In this document: one piece after another, positions 62,801 to 64,000 of the stretch
How the letters are laid out: each line of letters starts with the position of its first letter
Numbering within the stretch: the stretch's first letter is position 1
Assembly (NCBI GenBank): GCA_947846985.1
Contig: CANTUZ010000020.1
Location: forward strand, 4,747,459 to 4,811,458
From: Fratercula arctica
Taxonomy: Eukaryota > Chordata > Aves > Charadriiformes > Alcidae
Reading direction: 5' to 3'
Length of the DNA stretch: 64,000 nucleotides
Made by a program: the position numbers and the translations under genes
Notes under the pieces: generated by a model
What the model saw: the letters and a program-made list of their open reading frames with translations, nothing else
Told to the model about the DNA's origin: nothing
The model's database searches: none

Positions 62801-63969
62801 TTTCAGACACAGCAAAAGAAAGATCAAATCTGTTACCCAGCTTCTTTTTGCCATTATTTGCAACGCGCCTTTCTCACCGGTCTGTGCTAGGTTTTACGTT
62901 GTGTTGTGACCCTTCGCTGTTTGTAGCTCCTGCTAAAATGTTGAGTTGACCCACCGCCATGAAAGAAAAGAGAAAAAAAAAGCCACAGATGCCTGTGCTA
63001 CAGTCTCAGATAACCTGGTCAATACACACACACGACACACAAACGCAGCGCTAAAGATAATTTCTAAACCGGTGGACTATGTCTTACTATTTGTCTTTTT
63101 CCTCCCTCTGTGGTTCTGGTCTAGTCCCTTACAGCTTCTTTTTCTTTCAATTTTCCTCCCAGCTTATACCAAGAATCACGTGGACATCGCGACGCAGGGC
63201 TGGTTCATCGGGCTGATGTGTGCCATAGCTCTCCTGGTCCTCATCCTGCTGATAGTCTGCTTCATTAAGAGGAGCCGAGGTGGGAAATATCCAGGTAAGA
63301 GCCTTGCGCGGCCATCGTGTGTGCTCATGCTTTAAACATCACCAGGCTTCCGGGCGCTAATCAAATTGTATTGCTCTCAGATAGATGCTTGTGATTACAA
63401 GGGCTTTTCTTTCTCTGTAGCGGGAACGCTATTATTAGTGGGCAGCATTTCAGTTAATTAAAGGTCAGGTAAGGGCTCTGCGCTGCGCAGGCTTTAGGCT
63501 GCGGAGCTGAGCACTCCTGCGATGCACGACCCAACCTCTAACTCTGCAAATTTGCTTGTCCTCGTCTAGAAAAAAAAAAGATCTTTTCAGGCAAAAGATC
63601 TCATTAAAAAGTTTTGCAAGGCAAATGTAAGGCTTCAGAAAATATACCAATTAATACGTCCTCTCCCGCTATCTGGAGCTCCTGTGCCCTGGTGCCACCA
63701 CAGCAGCACCCTTGCAAGCCCTTTGTGAGCCCTCTGCCAGCCCTCCCGGGTGCGGGTTTTTTCCCGAGTCAACGAAGAGCTGTACTTCAACCCCGCAGGG
63801 ATTTCAACAAAGGCAGCCAAAACGCCGTTACTGCCTCGTAACGCTTTTACCTCCCGTGCTGCTTCCTAACGCGAATGTCGGGGATGTGCTTGCTTACAGT
63901 ACGAGACAATAAAGACGAGCATCTCAATCCTGAAGACAAGAACGTAGAAGACGGCTCGTTCGACTACAG
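13685..63969 (+). CDS. NFASC: Neurofascin gene (28 exons plus 2 microexons, 3' end outside window)
   Basis: L1-family immunoglobulin cell adhesion molecule of neurons and myelinating glia. In the family, NF186 clusters sodium channels at nodes and initial segments by binding ankyrin-G, and glial NF155 pairs with contactin/CASPR at paranodes. The joined exons encode a signal peptide, six Ig domains, FN1-4, a Thr-rich mucin segment, FN5, one membrane helix and the start of the tail. Landmarks seen include [17 protein letters not shown] (Ig1), [10 protein letters not shown] (FN3) and [18 protein letters not shown] (membrane helix). Most domains are split over two exons, as is usual in the L1 family. 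All junctions are GT-AG and phases agree throughout; the exons sum to 3857 nt including both microexons. NrCAM, L1 and CHL1 are less likely because the mucin segment, MYSARG linker and SRGGKYPVRD juxtamembrane segment are neurofascin-like. The remaining tail exons and 3' UTR lie beyond 64000. Confidence 0.97.
15258..15401 (+). repeat. (TCC)n / polypyrimidine tract
   Basis: About 144 bp of nearly pure C/T, mainly TCC with interspersed TTTTCC and CTTCC units. The other strand is purine-only. Long mirror-like homopurine/homopyrimidine tracts of this sort can form triplex DNA. Confidence 0.95.
16751..16768 (+). CDS. NFASC: NFASC microexon, 18 nt (SNIQSE segment)
   Basis: CAAATATTCAGAGTGAAT lies between ...AATAACAG and GTAAGTGT. 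Joined to the phase-1 T of exon 1 and the TG of exon 2 it reads Ser-Asn-Ile-Gln-Ser-Glu-Leu, giving IEVPLD-SNIQSE-LPQPP. Skipping it gives IEVPLD-LPQPP with the frame kept. Mammalian neurofascin has an optional six-residue insert at the same place (PSIQNE, from memory). A TTCTTTCTTTCTTTC tract precedes the acceptor. It is too short for ORF or domain-based gene finders. Confidence 0.88.
16813..16818 (+). promoter_or_regulatory. NFASC: Candidate RBFOX site (TGCATG) downstream of microexon 1
   Basis: A canonical TGCATG lies 45 nt after the 18-nt microexon. RBFOX proteins bound downstream of an exon generally promote its inclusion in neurons. Two TGC triplets (16728 and 16732) lie 17-23 nt before the microexon, as is common for SRRM4-dependent microexons. 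The motif is seen; its use is inferred. Confidence 0.4.
17672..17777 (+). CDS. NFASC: NFASC exon 2: first half of Ig1
   Basis: Encodes (L)[17 protein letters not shown]... through [12 protein letters not shown], with the first Ig1 cysteine in IEC. Acceptor TTTGCAG; donor GTAAGT; ends in phase 2. The sequence matches the neurofascin Ig1 start (QPPTITKQS). Confidence 0.97.
17977..18173 (+). CDS. NFASC: NFASC exon 3: second half of Ig1
   Basis: Encodes [18 protein letters not shown], then [11 protein letters not shown] and [18 protein letters not shown], with the core Trp (SWT) and second cysteine (YQC). Preceded by a 199-nt intron. Ends in phase 1 at donor GTGAGT. Confidence 0.97.
18174..19143 (+). 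other. NFASC: Intron 3
   Basis: 970 nt, mostly occupied by a + strand CR1 fragment (18255-18858). The remainder is ordinary intron. Confidence 0.9.
18255..18858 (+). mobile_element. CR1 LINE 3' fragment (sense)
   Basis: About 600 bp reading like a CR1 3' end: GGGCTGCATAGGG, then GGTGAGGCCACAACTGGAAT, and a terminus ATTCCATGATTCTGTG. 5' truncated, as most CR1 copies are. Frame breaks show it is inactive. Confidence 0.88.
19144..19266 (+). CDS. NFASC: NFASC exon 4: first half of Ig2
   Basis: Encodes (K)[17 protein letters not shown], then [21 protein letters not shown], with the first Ig2 cysteine and the core Trp (FWM). Phase 1 at both ends, 123 nt. Confidence 0.97.
19474..19644 (+). CDS. 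NFASC: NFASC exon 5: second half of Ig2
   Basis: Encodes [20 protein letters not shown], then [19 protein letters not shown]. The second Ig2 cysteine is in YSC. Phase 1 at both ends, 171 nt. The [10 protein letters not shown] strand is shared by L1-family Ig2 domains. Confidence 0.97.
19645..23030 (+). other. NFASC: Intron 5
   Basis: 3.4 kb with one + strand CR1 fragment (21645-22089). Nothing else recognisable; the 218-codon frame across 21452-22108 runs through the CR1. Confidence 0.88.
21645..22089 (+). mobile_element. CR1 LINE 3' fragment (sense)
   Basis: About 445 bp starting near GGCCCCGGAGATGCTGGGAG and ending ACCATTCTGTGATTCTATCA. Very similar to the copies at 3702-4140 (opposite strand) and 28400-28772, so all three belong to one CR1 subfamily. 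Confidence 0.9.
23031..23081 (+). CDS. NFASC: NFASC exon 6: 17-residue Ig2-Ig3 linker cassette
   Basis: 51 nt encoding (K)[16 protein letters not shown] plus one base of the next codon. Phase 1 at both ends, so it can be skipped without a frameshift. It corresponds to the optional human segment that ends NHPDMYS (from memory). It carries an NET glycosylation sequon. It sits alone between introns of 3.4 and 4.9 kb, as alternative cassettes often do. Confidence 0.93.
24837..24897 (+). repeat. 18-bp tandem triplication
   Basis: Three exact copies of ATTTGCAGTATATGGATT followed by a partial fourth. Exact identity suggests recent slippage or duplication. Confidence 0.95.
25289..25377 (+). repeat. 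(GGGAT)n array
   Basis: About 17 uninterrupted GATGG/GGGAT pentamers. Each unit supplies a GGG run separated by AT, so the + strand is a dense G-quadruplex motif. Confidence 0.97.
27253..27280. repeat. Perfect AT-rich hairpin
   Basis: TTATTAATGGAA and TTCCATTAATAA are exact reverse complements around a 4-nt TTTA loop. No known function is assigned. Confidence 0.85.
28026..28137 (+). CDS. NFASC: NFASC exon 7: first half of Ig3
   Basis: Encodes (A)[19 protein letters not shown], then [16 protein letters not shown] with the first Ig3 cysteine. The acceptor follows a long T/C tract. Donor GTACGT, ends in phase 2. Confidence 0.97.
28138..29152 (+). other. NFASC: Intron 7
   Basis: 1.0 kb containing a + strand CR1 fragment (28400-28772). 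The rest is unremarkable. Confidence 0.9.
28400..28772 (+). mobile_element. CR1 LINE 3' fragment (sense)
   Basis: About 370 bp from TTCAGCCTGGAGAAGAGAAA to CCAACCCAAACCCTTCTATG. Same subfamily as the copies at 3702-4140 and 21645-22089. Confidence 0.9.
29153..29337 (+). CDS. NFASC: NFASC exon 8: second half of Ig3
   Basis: Encodes [18 protein letters not shown], then [19 protein letters not shown] and [18 protein letters not shown]. Core Trp in MWY, second cysteine in YFC. Ends in phase 1 at GTACGT. Confidence 0.97.
29338..29933 (+). other. NFASC: Intron 8
   Basis: 596 nt including a short CR1 3' end (29425-29602). Nothing else recognised. Confidence 0.9.
29425..29602 (+). mobile_element. 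CR1 LINE 3' end fragment (sense)
   Basis: About 180 bp: CACTGGAACAGGCTGCCTAG to the tandem 3' repeat GATTCTATGATTCTATGATT, the hallmark of CR1 termini. Confidence 0.92.
29934..30065 (+). CDS. NFASC: NFASC exon 9: first half of Ig4
   Basis: Encodes (A)[18 protein letters not shown], then [19 protein letters not shown] and NGEPIE. First Ig4 cysteine in LVC; core Trp in QWL. Phase 1 at both ends, 132 nt. Confidence 0.97.
30066..30379 (+). other. NFASC: Intron 9
   Basis: 314 nt; no repeat or other feature recognised. The acceptor GTTTTGAAG has a weak pyrimidine tract, but the next exon is clear from its translation. Confidence 0.9.
30380..30523 (+). CDS. NFASC: NFASC exon 10: second half of Ig4
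   Basis: Encodes (A)[18 protein letters not shown], then [19 protein letters not shown] and VSVL. Second Ig4 cysteine in YQC; NAS is a glycosylation sequon. Phase 1 at both ends, 144 nt. Confidence 0.97.
30524..30924 (+). other. NFASC: Intron 10
   Basis: 401 nt; nothing else recognised. Confidence 0.9.
30925..31036 (+). CDS. NFASC: NFASC exon 11: first half of Ig5
   Basis: Encodes (D)[17 protein letters not shown], then [19 protein letters not shown]. First Ig5 cysteine in LDC; NRT sequon. Ends in phase 2, splitting the core Trp codon across the intron. Confidence 0.97.
31135..31301 (+). CDS. NFASC: NFASC exon 12: second half of Ig5
   Basis: Encodes (W)[18 protein letters not shown], then [20 protein letters not shown] and [17 protein letters not shown]. 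Second Ig5 cysteine in YTC; NGS sequon. Preceded by a 98-nt intron whose acceptor (TGTGGTGTTGTGAG) has a poor pyrimidine tract. Retention of that intron would give an immediate TAA. Confidence 0.96.
31302..31884 (+). other. NFASC: Intron 12
   Basis: 583 nt; no repeat or second gene recognised. Confidence 0.9.
31885..32032 (+). CDS. NFASC: NFASC exon 13: first half of Ig6
   Basis: Encodes (D)[18 protein letters not shown], then [20 protein letters not shown] and DAPLYMGN. First Ig6 cysteine in LHC; core Trp in TWL. Donor is GTCTGT, weaker than the other donors in the gene. Ends in phase 2. Confidence 0.96.
32033..32657 (+). other. NFASC: Intron 13
   Basis: 625 nt, rather AT-rich; no repeat or gene recognised. 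Confidence 0.9.
32658..32782 (+). CDS. NFASC: NFASC exon 14: second half of Ig6
   Basis: Encodes (R)[19 protein letters not shown], then [19 protein letters not shown] and TVL. Second Ig6 cysteine in YTC. Ends in phase 1 at GTAAAG. Confidence 0.97.
32783..33698 (+). other. NFASC: Intron 14
   Basis: 916 nt with a 22-nt A run near 33021. An ACTAAC at 33663-33668 lies 30 nt before the next exon and is well placed as a branch point. Confidence 0.85.
33699..33734 (+). CDS. NFASC: NFASC exon 15: 12-residue Ig6-FN1 linker
   Basis: 36 nt encoding (A)[11 protein letters not shown]. It matches the human linker ending TNRLAALPK (from memory). Phase 1 at both ends, so potentially optional. It is missed by ORF-length filters. 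Confidence 0.92.
33735..34518 (+). other. NFASC: Intron 15
   Basis: 784 nt; no repeat or other gene recognised. Confidence 0.9.
34519..34620 (+). CDS. NFASC: NFASC exon 16: first half of FN1
   Basis: Encodes (E)[18 protein letters not shown], then [15 protein letters not shown], with the FNIII core Trp (TWI). Followed by a 102-nt intron. Phase 1 at both ends. Confidence 0.97.
34723..34920 (+). CDS. NFASC: NFASC exon 17: second half of FN1
   Basis: Encodes (D)[18 protein letters not shown], then [19 protein letters not shown] and [20 protein letters not shown] sequon; Tyr-rich FNIII strand YVNYQFRV. Phase 1 at both ends, 198 nt. Confidence 0.97.
34921..35939 (+). other. NFASC: Intron 17
   Basis: 1.0 kb. 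Contains a 27-nt A run (35682-35708) and a 32-nt T run (35892-35923), the latter ending 16 nt before exon 18. Confidence 0.92.
35940..36010 (+). CDS. NFASC: NFASC exon 18: first half of FN2
   Basis: 71 nt encoding (R)[18 protein letters not shown], then EITWT with the FNIII core Trp. Ends in phase 0 at GTGAGT. Confidence 0.96.
36011..36652 (+). other. NFASC: Intron 18
   Basis: 642 nt; no repeat or second gene recognised. Confidence 0.9.
36653..36875 (+). CDS. NFASC: NFASC exon 19: second half of FN2
   Basis: Encodes [20 protein letters not shown], then [20 protein letters not shown] and [21 protein letters not shown] and NET sequons. Starts in phase 0, ends in phase 1 (YSGED then split Tyr). 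Confidence 0.97.
36876..38892 (+). other. NFASC: Intron 19
   Basis: 2.0 kb; a short A/TA run near 37499-37523, otherwise nothing recognised. It precedes the alternatively used FN3 cassette. Confidence 0.88.
38893..39008 (+). CDS. NFASC: NFASC exon 20: first half of FN3 (NF155-type cassette)
   Basis: Encodes (Y)[19 protein letters not shown], then [22 protein letters not shown] sequon; core Trp in TWT. 116 nt; with exon 21 it totals 321 nt (107 codons), so the pair can be skipped in frame. FN3 is present in NF155 and absent from NF186 in mammals. Confidence 0.96.
39551..39556 (+). promoter_or_regulatory. NFASC: Candidate QKI motif (ACTAAC) in intron 20
   Basis: ACTAAC, with a second copy at 39944-39949 and another in intron 21 at 41273-41278. 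QKI is reported to promote the NF155 splice form in oligodendrocytes. Motifs are seen; binding is inferred, and six-base motifs occur by chance. Confidence 0.3.
40282..40287 (+). promoter_or_regulatory. NFASC: Candidate RBFOX site (TGCATG) at the exon 21 acceptor
   Basis: TGCATG ends 10 nt before exon 21, within the acceptor region. RBFOX bound upstream of an exon generally represses it. That would fit neuronal exclusion of FN3 (NF186). A second TGCATG is at 39836-39841. Confidence 0.4.
40298..40502 (+). CDS. NFASC: NFASC exon 21: second half of FN3, with RGD motif
   Basis: Encodes [20 protein letters not shown], then [19 protein letters not shown] and [23 protein letters not shown] (40451-40459) is a potential integrin-binding motif in the FN3 F-G loop, known in neurofascin. 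Starts in phase 0, ends in phase 1 at GTATGT. Confidence 0.97.
40519..40547 (+). repeat. 29-nt poly-G run close to the exon 21 donor
   Basis: Uninterrupted G run beginning 17 nt past the end of exon 21. Intronic G runs near donors are known hnRNP H/F binding sites and can form G-quadruplexes. Run length may be mis-sequenced. Confidence 0.9.
41502..42020 (+). repeat. Minisatellite, 18-20 bp unit, about 27 copies
   Basis: Core CATTTGGGGCAGATATAATG with recurring variants: a short form ending GATAATG (18), a GGTACATG form (19) and a GATATAATG form (20). Forms are interspersed, and substitutions are few. Minus-strand frames through it stay open for over 200 codons only because the unit lacks stops. 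Confidence 0.96.
42565..42720 (+). repeat. TA-rich low-complexity tract
   Basis: About 155 bp dominated by TATATAAATA and TATATACACA units. Confidence 0.9.
43111..43233 (+). CDS. NFASC: NFASC exon 22: first half of FN4
   Basis: Encodes (V)[19 protein letters not shown], then [25 protein letters not shown] core Trp in EWD. Phase 1 at both ends, 123 nt. Confidence 0.97.
43234..43840 (+). other. NFASC: Intron 22
   Basis: 607 nt; nothing else recognised. Confidence 0.9.
43841..44014 (+). CDS. NFASC: NFASC exon 23: second half of FN4
   Basis: Encodes (F)[19 protein letters not shown], then [20 protein letters not shown] and [21 protein letters not shown] and NQT sequons. Phase 1 at both ends, 174 nt. 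Confidence 0.97.
44179..44820 (+). repeat. (GATA)n microsatellite array, ~640 bp
   Basis: Nearly continuous GATA units with regular GATATA, GATGATA, GATGTATA and GTAGACA interruptions. The minus strand keeps a 270-codon open frame of Ile-Tyr-Leu-Ser repeats that is purely a repeat artefact. Confidence 0.97.
46656..46670 (+). CDS. NFASC: NFASC microexon, 15 nt (ATPTP segment)
   Basis: CCACGCCAACCCCAG lies between ...CCCTCTGAAG and GTACCG. With the phase-1 G of exon 23 it reads Ala-Thr-Pro-Thr-Pro, giving LLNE-ATPTP-(A). Human neurofascin has ATPTA after PPNE, and my recollection of chicken is ATPTP. A long C/T tract lies upstream, and a TGC triplet sits about 10 nt before the acceptor. Phase-neutral, so optional. 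Confidence 0.87.
46699..46748 (+). promoter_or_regulatory. NFASC: Candidate RBFOX sites downstream of microexon 2
   Basis: GCATG at 46699-46703 and at 46744-46748, 29 and 74 nt after the 15-nt microexon. Two full TGCATG motifs follow at 47122-47127 and 47130-47135. Downstream placement is the inclusion-promoting arrangement. Function is inferred. Confidence 0.38.
51697..51928 (-). mobile_element. CR1 LINE 3' fragment (antisense)
   Basis: Begins ATAGAATCGCCCAGGTTGGA (reverse complement of a CR1 terminus) and ends near CCAACCTAAACCTCCCCTGG. About 230 bp, more diverged from the other copies here and probably another subfamily. Confidence 0.88.
53474..53707 (+). CDS. NFASC: NFASC exon 24: threonine-rich mucin segment (NF186-type cassette)
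   Basis: 78 codons, 43 of them Thr: (A)[13 protein letters not shown], then runs of 5, 5, 7, 4 and 10 Thr separated by single Pro or Asp, then [19 protein letters not shown] matches the human mucin start. In NF186 this segment is heavily O-glycosylated and absent from NF155. Acceptor TTCCCTCTCCCAG. I chose donor GTACTG at 53708 because it alone keeps phase 1 and gives KQEL-ATNGS. Length 234 nt, skippable in frame. Confidence 0.92.
53708..55997 (+). other. NFASC: Intron 24
   Basis: 2.3 kb, AT-rich in its centre; no repeat family or other gene recognised. Confidence 0.85.
55998..56114 (+). CDS. NFASC: NFASC exon 25: first half of FN5
   Basis: Encodes (A)[19 protein letters not shown], then [19 protein letters not shown]. 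Core Trp in TWS; sequons NGS, NIT and NYS. Phase 1 at both ends, 117 nt. With exon 26 it totals 273 nt (91 codons), an in-frame cassette found in NF186 but not NF155. Confidence 0.95.
56115..58001 (+). other. NFASC: Intron 25
   Basis: 1.9 kb; no repeat or other gene recognised. Confidence 0.88.
58002..58157 (+). CDS. NFASC: NFASC exon 26: second half of FN5
   Basis: Encodes (S)[19 protein letters not shown], then [19 protein letters not shown] and [16 protein letters not shown] and NLT sequons; FNIII Tyr corner [11 protein letters not shown]. Phase 1 at both ends. Confidence 0.96.
58158..63162 (+). other. NFASC: Intron 26
   Basis: 5.0 kb with a C run near 58329-58347, a 26-nt T run (60362-60387) and an (AAAT)n stretch (60617-60639). 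No gene recognised. Confidence 0.85.
63163..63294 (+). CDS. NFASC: NFASC exon 27: transmembrane helix and stop-transfer
   Basis: Encodes (A)[14 protein letters not shown], then [19 protein letters not shown] and [10 protein letters not shown]. One membrane-spanning helix is followed by basic residues, giving type I topology. This exon is shared by all transmembrane isoforms and is the most conserved stretch of the gene. Phase 1 at both ends. Confidence 0.98.
63295..63899 (+). other. NFASC: Intron 27
   Basis: 605 nt; nothing else recognised. Confidence 0.9.
63900..63969 (+). CDS. NFASC: NFASC exon 28: start of the cytoplasmic tail
   Basis: 70 nt encoding (V)[18 protein letters not shown], then SFDY and two bases of a split codon. 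Matches the tail start KYP-V-R..EDGSFDYS. Ends in phase 2 at GTACGC. The L1 family places an optional RSLE microexon right after this point; it is not in the remaining 31 nt. Confidence 0.94.
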
Positions 63970-64000
63970 GTACGCTCCCATTGGCATGTCCACCCACGCC
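63970..64000 (+). other. NFASC: Start of intron 28 (cut by window edge)
   Basis: Only the donor GTACGC and 25 further bases are present. Confidence 0.9.

Noticed and set aside
1..64000. CRISPR arrays, operons, phage or bacterial defence systems
   Set aside because: No such structures are present. The split, GT-AG-spliced gene and CR1 repeats show vertebrate nuclear DNA.

Overview
The window is vertebrate nuclear DNA, almost certainly from a bird. It carries eight CR1 LINE fragments with the avian CR1 3' end (repeats of ATTCTRTG), GC-rich introns, and one large multi-exon gene on the + strand. Conceptual translation identifies the gene as neurofascin (NFASC), an L1-family cell adhesion molecule of axon initial segments, nodes of Ranvier and paranodes. 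I call a bird from the CR1 repeats and from residues that match my memory of chicken neurofascin; I could not run a search.

Layout. Positions 1-13602 lie upstream of the first coding exon. A splice acceptor sits at 13601-13602, so this stretch is most likely 5' intron. It holds CR1 fragments, a diverged direct duplication (6372-6825 and 7757-7897) and two CpG-dense patches, with no recognisable protein gene. From 13603 to 63969 there are 28 coding exons plus two microexons (18 nt at 16751 and 15 nt at 46656). They encode, in order: signal peptide, Ig1-Ig6, FN1-FN4, a threonine-rich mucin segment, FN5, the transmembrane helix and the start of the cytoplasmic tail. Every junction is GT-AG, and the reading frame stays continuous through all exons (3857 nt, about 1285 codons). 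The gene continues past the right edge; the ankyrin-binding FIGQY region is not in the window.

The exon arrangement fits the known NF155/NF186 isoform switch. The FN3 pair (exons 20+21), the mucin exon (24) and the FN5 pair (25+26) are each phase-neutral cassettes. Both microexons, the 51-nt exon 6 and the 36-nt exon 15 are also phase-neutral. GCATG motifs lie close to both microexons and to the FN3 exon 21 acceptor, and ACTAAC motifs occur in the introns around FN3, which suggests RBFOX- and QKI-type splicing control. This last point is inference.

Non-coding structure: a ~520-bp minisatellite of an 18-20 bp unit (41502-42020), a 640-bp GATA array (44179-44820), a G-quadruplex-capable GGGAT array (25289-25377), a 144-bp polypyrimidine tract (15258-15401), a 29-G run 16 nt after the FN3 exon 21 donor, and complementary A27/T32 runs before exon 18. 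I found no tRNA, rRNA, CRISPR or second convincing protein gene. Long open frames elsewhere are explained by repeats or GC-rich intron.
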